The notes under the pieces: generated by a model
Database searches by the model: none
What the model saw: only the letters and a program-made list of their open reading frames with translations
What the model was told of the DNA's origin: nothing
NCBI GenBank assembly: GCA_036365455.1
Contig: JAWQUS010000017.1
Coordinates: 3,472,001 to 3,536,000, forward strand
Direction: 5' to 3'
DNA length: 64,000 bases
Source: Macrosoma leucophasiata
Taxonomy: Eukaryota > Arthropoda > Insecta > Lepidoptera > Hedylidae
Made by a program: the position numbers and the translations under genes
In this document: piece by piece, positions 31,001-40,208 of the stretch
Position numbering within the stretch: position 1 is the first letter of the stretch
Layout: every line of letters starts with the position of its first letter

Positions 31001-33373
31001 GTAGGTATTTGCCTCTCCTAAGGGCTCCGCGTAGCCTTTCTCTATTAAACTATCTATTTGAGCCGTATAAGCCTCCCTAAACTCCTGAGACCTATCCATT
31101 TTACGTTCAATACCTACTAAACGGCTATGTGCCATGTTATAGCTAGGCGGAAGGGTTGCATCGTCACTGACCCATGGCAACCCCACTTCATAACGGCCAT
31201 TTACTTTTGCTATAGTTCTTTTTACTATTTCCAATGCGCGCTCCTCCCCCGGGACTACCCTTGGTTCTCTGCCTATACCAAGAGAGTCAATTTCAAAATG
31301 GGACCGCACTATATCATTCAGATTCGTATCTGAGGGACTCTGCGCGGTGTGCACATGCAACACCGACGCCCTATTAACAACAATGCTTTTAGGCATTGAC
31401 CCATGTATGACCCATCCTAACTGGGTCAGTGACGCGGCCGGTTGCCTACGGCTACCGGTCACCAACTTCCGCGACACTATAAGATGCCAATTATCCGCAC
31501 CTATGAGAATTTGAGGTCTCACTCCCTCATAACACACCGCATCCGGTGGTAAAGCTCTAAAATGCGACATTTGTAACAATTCTTTACTAACGGTCTGCCT
31601 ACCTAAAGTGAGGTTCCGTACCGTACGCGCTTTAATCTTAAAGGGGCGTCCGCTCTGCCCGGCCAAGCTAATACCTACTAATCGGCTTTCCGACTCCTGC
31701 TGACTAGAATTAGCACCTATTATATTCAGGGCGCGGACTGGGCCCTGGGCCCCTATCGACTTTGCCAACTGCTCGTCGATCAAAGTGATAGTGGACCCCT
31801 CATCTAATAACGCGTAGGTCTGTACCCCCTTGCCCCTGCCACCCCCTATTGTGACAGGGCAGACCTTAAGAAGTACCTGCGTGCTATCAACTGGCGTATG
31901 CGCCGACGCCGTAATTACTGACTCTATTTGTACCTCTTTTACTTCCGGCCGCGGCTCGGAATGCAACAGCATGTGGTGTGATCGTGTGCAATCACCCTTA
32001 CCACATCGCTTTGCCTTACATTGAAAACGTCTATGTTTCCCGTTTAAACATTGATAGCAAATTCGCGCCTCCCGTGCCCAGTTCCAGCGCTCCTGTACTG
32101 ACATCGCTACAACCTTACCGCACGCATCGGTCCGGTGCCCACTACCACAACAAAGACATGTAATAGCCGCCTCTGTTGTGTTATACACCGGCCGGCGCGC
32201 GCGGTCTAACTTTTTAAACGTAGGCCGCGATGCCGGCGGCTGCACTGCGCGCGCGCTTGCTACCGTGCTTTTCTCGTATGAGAACTGAATAGCCCTATCA
32301 GCCTCCTTCATGAGAAAGTTCGCTAATCTAGTTAACTCGGATTCCGGCCCGTCCGCCCTATCGAAAGCATAGTCATACCACTTGTTTTTAAGGTGGGGAC
32401 TAAGTTTCTCACTTAACATCCTAGGTAGCCGTGGATCCGTATTTCTACCTACCGGATCCACACTTTCAATTACAGTGACTACATTTTGTACTTTAACCGC
32501 AAAGATATTTAACTCATTTGCCGATGCTCCCACATTAGGTAGTCGCATTACCTCCCCTACTGCCTGGTCTATAATAGTGCCTGGGCGACCGAAACATTGT
32601 TCTAGGGTCTTCATAATTCTATCTGGGTCTGACGCCGAATATAAAAGGGCCGACACCGCCTGTCGTGCCGGACCCCGCAAGCACGCCCTCAACCTAGCCA
32701 AATTCTCTATGTCCGTGAGTCTATAATTCTGCGTAGAATCCCTCATCGCTGCTTTGAATGGCAACCACTCCCTAGGGTCCCCATCAAATAAGGGTAACTC
32801 CTGGGCCTGTCGTGGTGGGGGTCGACCCCGCGACATATTCTCTAACGCGTACACTAAACGATCCAGGACTTCGTCTTTAGAGATATTGGTTTTGGCGGGC
32901 TCGTCTTGTTTATTATTATTCGGCGCCCTACCATCCCCTAGCCTATCCTCCCCCCGTAAAAATTCCCGCGGGGGATGACTATCTTGTAACCAATGTTCTA
33001 CCCTTTCGTTTGCATCTATTTGCCCATTCACACTATCTCTATCAGTTTCTTCCGGCGGCGTTACCCTATCCTTAGCTATCTGCTTATCCACTAAACCGGC
33101 TTCTATTTCTAACTGCCTAATTCGTGCCTTTAACATGTCTGTTTCCGTATTAATTTGCTCCCGCCTAGCGCGCGCACTATCGGTTGACCGTCGCGAACAA
33201 ACCGATGGCGGCCGCGTACCTAAAGTTTCCTGTTCGGTAACTACTTGCTCGGTCCTACTGGTCCCTGGCAATGGTACGTCCTGCGGAGCCTCGGAAGGAG
33301 ACTCTGGATAGTCTGGTATGACCCTAAGCGCCGCGCGCTTCCTAGTGGTAGGTGGACTCCTTGGCATCATCAC
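28007..33373 (-). CDS. BEL/Pao gag-pol polyprotein, intact
   Basis: A 1788-residue single frame. Gag: coiled-coil-like charged segment (about 62-100), capsid-like region near 190-365 (DUF1759-type), then CCHC knuckles at 406-418 and 439-452 plus a third Cys/His cluster at 457-470. Protease: LLDEGSTITLID around 522-533. RT: LVFDAAA (814-820), TADIREMFLRI (856-866), YMDD (935-938). RNase H: CDAS D1122, E1166, TDS D1196, D1243. Integrase: H1420/H1425/C1455/C1458 zinc site, catalytic D1491, D1553 and E1602, then a C-terminal DUF5641-like part (TPNHFLIGS). It performs particle assembly, processing, reverse transcription and integration. The ATG at 33371-33373 opens the frame. No stops, frameshifts or missing catalytic residues were seen, so autonomy is plausible. 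Confidence 0.96.
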   Translation of the reverse strand: MMMPRSPPTTRKRAALRVIPDYPESPSEAPQDVPLPGTSRTEQVVTEQETLGTRPPSVCSRRSTDSARARREQINTETDMLKARIRQLEIEAGLVDKQIAKDRVTPPEETDRDSVNGQIDANERVEHWLQDSHPPREFLRGEDRLGDGRAPNNNKQDEPAKTNISKDEVLDRLVYALENMSRGRPPPRQAQELPLFDGDPREWLPFKAAMRDSTQNYRLTDIENLARLRACLRGPARQAVSALLYSASDPDRIMKTLEQCFGRPGTIIDQAVGEVMRLPNVGASANELNIFAVKVQNVVTVIESVDPVGRNTDPRLPRMLSEKLSPHLKNKWYDYAFDRADGPESELTRLANFLMKEADRAIQFSYEKSTVASARAVQPPASRPTFKKLDRARRPVYNTTEAAITCLCCGSGHRTDACGKVVAMSVQERWNWAREARICYQCLNGKHRRFQCKAKRCGKGDCTRSHHMLLHSEPRPEVKEVQIESVITASAHTPVDSTQVLLKVCPVTIGGGRGKGVQTYALLDEGSTITLIDEQLAKSIGAQGPVRALNIIGANSSQQESESRLVGISLAGQSGRPFKIKARTVRNLTLGRQTVSKELLQMSHFRALPPDAVCYEGVRPQILIGADNWHLIVSRKLVTGSRRQPAASLTQLGWVIHGSMPKSIVVNRASVLHVHTAQSPSDTNLNDIVRSHFEIDSLGIGREPRVVPGEERALEIVKRTIAKVNGRYEVGLPWVSDDATLPPSYNMAHSRLVGIERKMDRSQEFREAYTAQIDSLIEKGYAEPLGEANTYNQREWYLPHFAVTNPNKPGKVRLVFDAAAKSNGKCLNDILLEGPDLLQSLNKVLYGFRVGRIALTADIREMFLRIKIREEDRVAQQFLWRGEDRVSPPRKYVMTSMIFGARSSPFLAHSVRDENAAVYKTSHPLAFDTITTSTYMDDWIVSFDSEETARRTVGEVRHVHAQAGFDLAGWSSNLDSVISEVPESDRAHAPKEIAGNAFIEDRALGILWQPKSDELGFNTSMPRVPTDVRNLTRVPTKREALSAVMSVFDPLGLLSPYTIVAKIILQELWRQDLGWDEPLPHEQAVAFADWQADLEYINRLKIPRCYDKREDIVDRQLHVFCDASEQAYAAVAYWRFVDSSGVVRVSLVAGKAKVAPIKTQSIPRLELQAALIGARLASDVIDKHPWSDVGVYFWTDSTTVLQWIRNDTVRYKPYVAHRLAEIVELTKTEQWRWVPTASNVADDATRVGHSRLGPSSRWCTGPSFLLRNEEPPSSAFGKELVAPLEEVLVTHTRCSPCLIAVERFSSYDRLVRALAYVLLFIDRCKKIPSSLDTKYTRRAELLIISQAQRASFPCEIDRLRVGKTVDRSSKIYKLDPVIGEDGLMRLNGRIDAANIPAQRKNPPILDGRSLLAKLYIKREHERNNHMGREALVNNIRHQFWITRLRPAVRTIVGRCVRCRTRIGRPCDPVKGDLPALRLESYTRPFAYCGVDCYGPMLVTVGRRREKRWGMLFTCLITRAIHIEIISSLSTDAAIMAIRRMGARRGAPHTMVSDNGTNFRGADVELCNAYKEWLPELEKFATTKGMSWRFIDPGAPNQGGAWERLIKSVKKSLLIVLNERAPKDDVLATFTAEVEHTVNSRPLTHVSVNASDPEALTPNHFLIGSAVGLPFVGNCAVADRRAWRATQALSDMFWQRWINEYLPTLAPRGDSHNGKENIKIGNLVIIADGLLPRNVWPRGLVEKVYTGPDGVVRSAEIRTRGGIFRRPVCRLIILPVDDEARRSTPGGEL
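28012..28023 (-). other. Polypurine tract
   Basis: On the minus strand GGGGGGAGAGT directly abuts the 3' LTR start (TGTAAAGG). This is the expected plus-strand primer site. The tract also encodes the final codons of gag-pol. Confidence 0.85.
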
Positions 33374-34309
33374 TGTTTAACTACCTCAACTACACTGAAA
33401 TAGGTCCCTACCTCCCTAACTGAGATGGTCCCTACACAGTAACACAATTCAACAAAAATAAAAAATCTAAAAATTCCTAACGGCCTAACACACACACAAA
33501 TACACTGGCCTGAAAATATACACGGATTACGACTCACTGTATATCCGTCCGTATCCGCGATCCGCGAAGTTGCAGGCGCCGCCGACGTCCCGATGCTCGG
33601 CCGCACCCGCCCGATGCCGCTGTGCTGAGCTGTGCAGACGCTGACGCTGCCACGAAGCCGCCGCCGCCGACGCCGTTGACCAGACGTCCCGGCTGCTCCG
33701 ATGAAGGCGCCCAAGCTGCGATGCTCAGGGCGGTCCCGCCCGAGTTGCGTATGCGCTAGCGTACGAAACGCCGCGCCGTACGCCCCTGCTCAAGGCGGCT
33801 GCCCAAGCGGTGAAAACGCTGGCGTTCGAAACTTCGAAACGCCCGCGCTGTGATGCTCGCCGACCCGGCCCGCTGCGGTCGCTGACGCTGGTAGAGCGCC
33901 CAAGCCGCACGGCCCGTGCTCAAGGCGGTCAAGCCCGAGTATCGCCCGTGCTCAAGGCCACAATGCCTGAGCGATGACGGTGCTGGCGTTCAAAACGCCG
34001 AAGCTGCGATGCCCGTCGACCTGGAGCTTGTGTGGTCGCTGGCGCTGGATAGCGCCCAAGCCACGATGCCCGTTGACCCCGAGGTGCAGCTGCTGACGCC
34101 TGCTTGGCGCCCTGGTCTCGCTGCACGTCGACCCTGTTCCTCGTCGTTCCCTGGCCTCGCCCTCAGACTGCGAGACCTGGAATGCACGTTCCGATCCGTT
34201 AATCAACGCGCCGGTATCCTACTCCGGCTCTTCCTTGCCGGTCGTTACCAGTACCCTTTTGTATCCTTTCCCGGATGGCCGCTGGTGGCCTACTAATCCG
34301 GCGTCGATG
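33374..34309 (-). other. GC-rich 5' leader of the BEL/Pao element
   Basis: About 940 bp between the primer-binding site and the gag-pol ATG. It is markedly GC-richer than the flanks and holds imperfect internal repeats (GATGCCCGTCGACC / GATGCCCGTTGACC, GCTCAAGGCGG, GCTGCGATGC). A 114-codon frame at 33370-33714 overlaps the gag start and has no recognised domain. Packaging or translation-control roles are only inference. Confidence 0.6.
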
Positions 34310-34314
34310 GACCA
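34295..34314 (-). other. Primer-binding site, tRNA-Tyr-like
   Basis: Six bases internal to the 5' LTR, the minus strand reads TGGTCCATCGACGCCGGATT. Compared with the complement of an insect tRNA-Tyr 3' end (remembered as TGGTCCTTCGAGCCGGATT), it differs by one base and one insertion. The tRNA identity is tentative; the TGG start and position are typical. Confidence 0.6.
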
Positions 34315-34320
34315 GAACTT

Positions 34321-35885
34321 TGTGGGGGACGAATGGCTTTTACACCAAAGTCAAACACAAATCTGCATCGATTTCAATGAGTGGACTGTAACTGGGTTTT
34401 TATTTTCCTTTCTTCAATGGTTTTTACTATTCTAACTTATTCACTAGCTTATTTCACTATACTATAACTAACTAGCGAACCAGGGGGTCTGGTACTATTC
34501 TAAACTTTCACTGGCAATACCTTCACGGTCTGGAAGCACTTTTCTTGCGGAGAATCGAACGAGGACAAACTAGCAACGAAATGTACCGAGTTATATACGC
34601 TTCCAAACCGTCTCCTTCCATGTCAAAATGCCGTGACACGCCCAAAAATCGAACGTCACGAAGATCCGGGTCAATAGAGATAGGACTCTAAATCATTACA
34701 TATACGGTCTAATTTCCTACCACCGTCATACATCTCTGCTGACCCGCCCCCGCCTTGATACATTTCATACGCAATATCTCTTATTCTATTAAATTTTCTT
34801 ATACAATTCTTATTAGATTCTTATTCTAATTCAATACACTTTCAAAGTTTTTACTTATTAGAAACACATAATTTATTAGGGGCTCTGTCATGCTCTATCA
34901 CCTATGACACGATTGTATATCGCTAGCCAAACCTAAATACAATTAAAAACCGCAAACGGTATCTGCCTATCTCCTTTATTCTAAGCGTGAGAGACAATTT
35001 TATCTAACAAGTAAGATTAGGTACATTCGTTTTTTCCGTATTGTGAGTCTACTTACACTCTTTATACATACATTTCCCTGAGGGGGCAACAAAAATACAT
35101 CTCGTACATAACTTTCAGCCTAGTATCTTTGTTATTTACGAAAATACAGCGACTTTCACCTCTCTCTCCATACAAAATGTTGAATTCAACATCAGCTGTG
35201 AACAAACTAATTGAATCTACCTACATACAAATTGATATTTCTAACCGTAACATTTTATACAATTTGTGTTATAATTTCTCAATTTCTTTACTTTCTACGC
35301 GCGCTACGTGGTCGCATCTCCGTGCACGTCTTCGGGCCAGTGTGTGTGTGATAAGTATACAGCAAAATACCTAATTTACATTACAGTTTTTTATCAATCA
35401 TCTCATAATAGTGTCTACTACAGCGAACTTTGCCAGTCGATAACTACTGATCTGCCTATGCCATGCGTGGGGTTGGTCGTGAATATGAATTATTAGACAT
35501 TCCTACGCCGAGCTATGCCACTGACTGAGCTCTAAAAAAGTGCGCTGCGTATTTACGCTTCCTCCGCGTCACTTCCCCGCACTTCACCCCCGCCGCCGCA
35601 GGTGGATCAGGTGCTCTGTCGGTCACCTCTCCGTGGACGACCCTTTCGACTAACCGAAAATACCTACACCTCCAAATTTAATATTTTCTATGGCAATCGC
35701 TAGACAACAACTCTTTTATCATCATACTCAAATATTACATGCCTACTATGAGAACCTAACGAGTTATATCGAATTAAAAACTGCCGCTGCATACAACCAA
35801 CATACACCTAGCGGTCATTGCGAGCTTTACTGACTTTACTTATTTTCATAATGAAATACGACGCTTATTGATTCTATCCTTTACA
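34321..35885 (-). repeat. 5' LTR of the BEL/Pao element (1565 bp)
   Basis: Nearly identical to 26449-28011. Being upstream of gag-pol on the minus strand it should hold the promoter; I did not identify a convincing TATA or initiator. Confidence 0.96.
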
Positions 35886-35890
35886 CAATT
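35886..35890. repeat. 5-bp target duplication, right (CAATT)
   Basis: Matches 26444-26448. Confidence 0.92.
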
Positions 35891-36319
35891 CTTTGTCAGA
35901 TTATACATGTTGATGAATAAAGACTTTCAAAATAATTTCTGGAGGTAATATGGAGGTAGCTGCACATTCATAAGTTTTTAAATGACTTACAAATGTCATA
36001 TGAGTCTGCCCGAGACCAGGGAATTTGCAGCGTACGTCCGCAACCAAAATGTCGAGTAGATTTTAAATAATATTTTTTGTTTAAATATCCGCTGTAAATT
36101 GTTCCCCATAATAGTTTTATTTCATAAATATAATTCGCAAAAACCGTCGAATCGCAGATGTTTGCATGTTAGCTTGAATTCATACTTACTGCTAGCCTTT
36201 TCGAGTAATACAGGCAAGAAGTTATATAAAATATAATAATTGAAAAGAATGGTATCTTCATCGCTATAATTTCCTAAATTAAACCGTAGGTGCAGTCACG
36301 GAATAAGCCTGGCCAGACC
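35891..36319. other. Unassigned stretch right of the BEL element
   Basis: No gene or recognised repeat. It includes AATAAAGAC near 35912. Confidence 0.3.
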
Positions 36320-36327
36320 TTTGCCGT

Positions 36328-36882
36328 CATAGAGCAACACGGGCCACCGGCCGCGGCGGACTGGAGGGGAGCAGCCATATGCATGCTTTCCCCTCTGTCA
36401 AAGTACAAGCCCAAGTGGGCCTATGCCTGTCGCCTAGATGTTTAAATGTGTGCGTCAAATTGTTTATATATCTTGTTGAAGTCAAGGTGTGAGTTTCGTA
36501 GTAATAGATCATTTTTGTAGTGTGTGTTTGTGTCACACGCATTTCCCCCCGCAAAAAATTACAGACTGTTTTGCACCAGTAATAGACGCTATGGCTACTC
36601 CCCTCCTCCAGAAAATATTGAATAATACTTTGTACAGAATGGACACTTCGACGTCCCGCCCGATTTCCCCGCCTCACCCAACCTGCTCCCCTCTTATGGG
36701 CGACGTTTGGTATTCTCTACGCACTACGCACACAGGTGCACGTATAAATACACGTCACTGATTGATGTTCATTGACTGATTGTGTAAAAGAGACCAAATT
36801 GAGCTTTGGATGGAATTTTGGCGGAGTGTCCGCGGTGTGCCTCCGGTCCGCCGCGGCCGCCGGTGGTCCGTGTTGCTCTATG
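36328..36882. mobile_element. hAT-like MITE, 555 bp, 8-bp TSD
   Basis: TIRs of about 35 bp: left CATAGAGCAACACGGGCCAC, right reverse complement CATAGAGCAACACGGACCAC, both continuing into a CGGCCGCGGCGGAC-type GC block with a 3-bp indel. They are flanked by TTTGCCGT at 36320-36327 and 36883-36890. An 8-bp TSD points to hAT; P-type elements share that length. There is no transposase. Its interior (CACTTCGACGTCCCGCCCGA, CAGGTGCACGTATAAATACA) recurs at 42525-43603 and near 51845-51900. Confidence 0.88.
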
Positions 36883-36890
36883 TTTGCCGT

Positions 36891-37376
36891 GAACGCGTTT
36901 AGCTATATTTTAGATGTAAATGTTTGTTTGTGTTTATTTGCTGGCTGATATTTATTTTTCTAATGTTTATCTGAATCTTAATGCTTTGTCTACAGGTTTA
37001 AGTAGCTGAACTAATATTATCATTAATATTAGTATAGCTACTTAAACCTGTACCACAGGTAGTATGAATTAAAACCAAACATTTCAACCCGCTTGAGCCA
37101 ATTTTCCGATAATATCGATGTTCAAAGGTTGCGATGCTGCCATACACACCTACATAACACGATCAAATAGCCGCATATACAAATGTTAGGTACAGTCAGG
37201 GTTGTCGAAATCGACTGTACCGCGACTAGAAATTCAATTGGAGAGATTAGATAGTGATCGGGATATTGGACTTGGATAAAGAATTTTCCATTCCGTTCAT
37301 ATTTTTCAGTTATCAAGATGCGATGAAATACGTTTATGGCTATCGTTTTAAATCTCCGTGATTCGAATGATTTCAC
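36891..37376. repeat. Mostly unassigned; 28-bp imperfect hairpin at 36991-37052
   Basis: The arms TACAGGTTTAAGTAGCT...CTAATATT and the complement lie at 36991-37018 and 37024-37052 with about three mismatches. The remainder has no recognised gene or repeat. Confidence 0.7.
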
Positions 37377-37388
37377 ATATTTTATATA

Positions 37389-37718
37389 GTAAATAATGTA
37401 ATAATAATGGCAACCCATTATACGTCCAACTGCTGGGCACGAGTCATTCCCCTTTTTTTGGGGGGAGGCCTGGAGCTTACTCCACCACGCTGCTCCAATG
37501 CGGATTGGTGGAGGTGGGTGGGTTAGTGGCCAACCCCCAGTCGGATGGTTTTAAACGCGCCCTCCGAACTCCCTGGCTTAACGTGCCCTCCGAAGCACGG
37601 AAACGCGCATTTAGTTTGCCATTAGCGGTCACCCATCACACTACCCGACTGCGCCCGTAGTGCTTAACCGAATAGATCGCCTATGATCTACACCAGCCGC
37701 CGGGCTATGCGCGCTTCA
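37389..37718 (-). mobile_element. 5S-derived SINE with internal deletion
   Basis: It contains the 3' tail side (AATAATAATGGCAACCCATT) and a head ending GCGCGCTTCA. About 40 bp are missing near 37560 (the GATAGCAACCGGGACC block). It is flanked by ATATTTTATATA (37377-37388) and ATATTTTTATATA (37719-37731), a TSD with a one-base length difference. Confidence 0.85.
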
Positions 37719-37731
37719 ATATTTTTATATA

Positions 37732-38180
37732 AAGAATTATATTTTTAATTGATTTAGAATTGATATTATCATTGAAGAAATTATATTCTTTTAGGCCCGT
37801 AAAAGCACAGTATGTATTGTTCAACCCTACAACACCAGAATATAGAAGCACAGATAAAGGGAAAACCTTTATATCTGTGCTTCGTACCAAATTTCAAGAT
37901 TCTGTAGGTTTTCATTCCCTTGCGAGTTTCGAAAATTTTCTCAAATTTGCGTCATAAACGGCTGTATCTTTTGGTTGCGTTGATTTAGAAGTTTGATATT
38001 TTCACAACTCGAAGGGACAGTAGATTTGAGTATTTGATATACCTACATTTCAGCTTTATAACTCAACGCGTTTCTGAGAAAAAGGGTCTTGGCAGACGGA
38101 CCGACGGACAAAGTGATGTTATTAGGATTTCATTTCTTCCTTTCGAGGTTCGGAACCCTAATTAATTTCAAATCTTCAAG
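37732..38180. repeat. Hairpin at 37845-37883 and family F 3' end
   Basis: GAAGCACAGATAAAGG pairs with CCTTTATATCTGTGCTTC around a short loop. From about 38025 to 38160 the sequence resembles the family F 3' end (GACGGACCGACGGACAAAGT, GGTTCGGAACCCTAAT). Confidence 0.55.
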
Positions 38181-38830
38181 GTAAATTAAAGCATTTACAA
38201 CGTATTGTACAACCCTACAACACCGCATTGCATAATCGCATCTCAAGGACGTCTAATGACGGAGAGGAACAATTTCATTAACCCCACGCCGCGCATACCT
38301 CGAGTGCACGGGAAATGTTGGCGCCGGGATATTTGTATGCCCAACAGAGATCGTATACTACCTATTTGCGACATGCGTTCTGAACTTCGTAATTTACGTC
38401 TTTTTTCCCCAACAGAGTTACCAGATGTACTTACGTAGATTATTTTTTTATCCATACAATTACTATTCGAAAGTCTGCTTTTGTTTTTTTTTTATGTAAT
38501 GAACGTGGCAAACAAGCATGCAGTTCACATTGATGTTAAGTGATGACTGCAACCTATAAACACCCACACAAAGATCAGAGGTCAAAATATAGGTATTGTG
38601 CCTCTGTCCCGGAAATTACAGGGCCGTACATAACCAACTGACCGGAACACGATAGTGCTGAACACTACCATTTAGCGGCAAGTATATTAGGTAATGCGGT
38701 AGTGCATACGCCCGTGAGCTCCGTCACTGGAGCTCTACCAGTAAAGCTTTTTGTGTCTCTACGTTACTGGGACGAATGTATTCACATTTGGAGTTTTGAA
38801 GTTGCAACTTTATATGGTAAAATTAATTTA
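38180..38830. repeat. Triplicated segment, unit 1, split by SINE A
   Basis: GCATTTACAACGTATTGTAC begins it at 38191. It runs through CCTCGAGTGCACGGGAAATG and TTACCAGATGTACTTACGTA, is interrupted by a SINE A, and resumes at TTTTGTGTCTCTACGTTACT to TATATGGTAAAAT. Units 2 and 3 are at 39250-39660 and 40036-40208. The small frame MYNPTTPHCIIASQG recurs in each but lacks a recognised domain. Confidence 0.85.
38487..38741 (-). mobile_element. SINE family A inserted in triplicated unit 1
   Basis: T run at its left, then the reversed body through GAGCTCCGTCACTGGAGCTC. About 35 bp of the body are missing near 38590. GCTTTTGT and GCTTTTTGT flank it as an imperfect TSD. Unit 2 lacks the SINE. Confidence 0.83.
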
Positions 38831-38849
38831 AATATATTTGTTTTTATAT

Positions 38850-39235
38850 TATTTCTCATTAACACATGCTTGTGAAATATATTTTATTTTTAAAGAAAAA
38901 TGGAAAGAAAAATTTGACTTCAGGCGAGGCTCGAACTCGCGACCTACTGGGAATCTAGTCCAGCCGCTCTTCCAATTGAGCTACTGAAGCCCTGCCCGAT
39001 TTGTCAAATCTTTCCTTCACATCTATTGCATTGCTTTATGGTAGCAGTAGCGCCATCTATTACCAACTATGCTAGTTAGGCAACCGATATAATAGACTTT
39101 TCAGTTTATTGAATATCGTAAAGAAGTCGCTTTTACCCTTAATAATTGAAGAGCGGCTGGACTAGATTCCCAGTAGGTCGCGAGTTCGAGCCTCGCCTGA
39201 AGTCAAATTTTTATTTCCATTTTTCTTTAAAAATT
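38850..39235. mobile_element. tRNA-like palindromic element, second copy
   Basis: A minus-strand tRNA-like module (about 38918-38991) and the partial plus-strand module (39150-39207, GAAGAGCGGCTGGACTAGAT) face outward around a 160-bp core that is the reverse of 23102-23257. The outer flanks ATGGAAAGAAAAATTTGACT and TCAAATTTTTATTTCCATTT are also inverted. This gives a composite inverted repeat with a tRNA-like sequence in each arm. Confidence 0.75.
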
Positions 39236-39249
39236 AAAAATATTTTTTA

Positions 39250-39660
39250 AGTAAATTAAGGCATTTACAACGTATTGTACAACCCTACAATACCGCATTG
39301 CATAATCGCATCTCAAGGCATACGTCTAATGACGGAGAGGAACAATTTCATTAACCACACGCCGCGCATACCTCGAGTGCACGGGAAATGTTCGCGCCGG
39401 GATATTTGTGGGCCCAACAGAGATGGTATACTATCTATTTGCGACATGCGTTCTGAACTTCGTAATTTACGTCTTTTTTTCCCCAACAGAGTTACCAGAT
39501 GTACTTACGTAGATTATTTTTTTATCCATACAATAACTATTCGATAGTCTGCTTTTTGTTTCTCTACGTTACTGGGACGAACGTATTCACATTTATGGAT
39601 CATATTATCATATTGTAGGAGTTTTAAAGTTCCTACTTTATATGGTAAAATTTATTTATA
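39250..39660. repeat. Triplicated segment, unit 2 (uninterrupted)
   Basis: The longest intact unit, from TAAGGCATTTACAACGTATT to CTACTTTATATGGTAAAATT. It includes the tract that in unit 1 is split by SINE A. Confidence 0.85.
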
Positions 39661-39754
39661 CATATAATAAAACAGTAAAATCCGCGTGTACATTGTATTT
39701 ATTTACGAAAGACCAATTGGGGGCGATGTTAAAATAGTATTAGAACACTGTTCA

Positions 39755-40022
39755 ATATTAAAAAAAAAATTGTCTGTCTGTTTGTTCCTTTGTCCAGGCT
39801 AATCTCCGAAGATACTGGACGGATTCGAATGAAACTTTTTGTGGTGTATAGATACTAAGCCTGGCCAACATTTAGGCTACTTTTTAATGCGGGAAAATCA
39901 TTCATTCCCACGGGAATCTCTACATTTAATTACATTTTCCTATACAAATAGTCCGTATATATCAAACATTTGACACATTATTTCATCGTGAGGCAATACG
40001 AAATTTGCCGGGTCAGCTAGTT
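39755..40022 (-). repeat. Family E dispersed repeat
   Basis: It begins ATTGTCTGTCTGTTTGTTCC, includes CCGAAGATACTGGACGGATT and ends AATTTGCCGGGTCAGCTAGT. Reverse-oriented relative to 6624-6855. Confidence 0.65.
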
Positions 40023-40035
40023 TAAAATATTTTTC

Positions 40036-40208
40036 AAGTAAATTGAGGCATTTACAACGTATTGTACAACCCTACAACACCGCATTGCATAATCGCATCT
40101 CAAGGCATACGTCTAATGACGGAGAGGAACAATTTCATTAACCCCACGCCGCGCATACCTCGAGTGCACGGGAAATGTTCGCGCCGAGATGTTTGCGGCC
40201 CAATACTG
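40036..40208. repeat. Triplicated segment, unit 3 (3'-truncated)
   Basis: It matches units 1 and 2 from GAGGCATTTACAACGTATTG to ATGTTCGCGCCGAGATGTTT and then diverges at ACTGAGCGC. Confidence 0.85.

Larger units (their letters stand above)
26449..35885 (-). mobile_element. BEL/Pao LTR retrotransposon, complete, 9437 bp
   Basis: A complete insertion: two LTRs, 5-bp TSD, primer-binding site, polypurine tract and one uninterrupted gag-pol frame, all on the minus strand. The LTRs differ by only two substitutions (26807/34677 region and the ATCTCGC/TACATAAC region) and one 2-bp indel (CCCCGCTTCACC compared with CCCCGCACTTCACC). Insertion was therefore recent relative to every other element here. 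No envelope-like frame is present; the only other internal frame of note is a GC-rich leader frame. Confidence 0.96.

Noticed and set aside
28587..32978. Plus-strand frames within the BEL/Pao element
   Set aside because: Antisense shadows of the gag-pol frame.
26449..35885. Endogenous retrovirus with envelope
   Set aside because: No envelope-like frame lies between integrase and the 3' LTR; the pol frame runs straight into the LTR. Domain order and the 5-bp TSD fit BEL/Pao retrotransposons.
36489..36761. 90-codon frame in the hAT-like MITE as a transposase
   Set aside because: It has no DDE or hAT dimerisation motif, and the element is only 555 bp.
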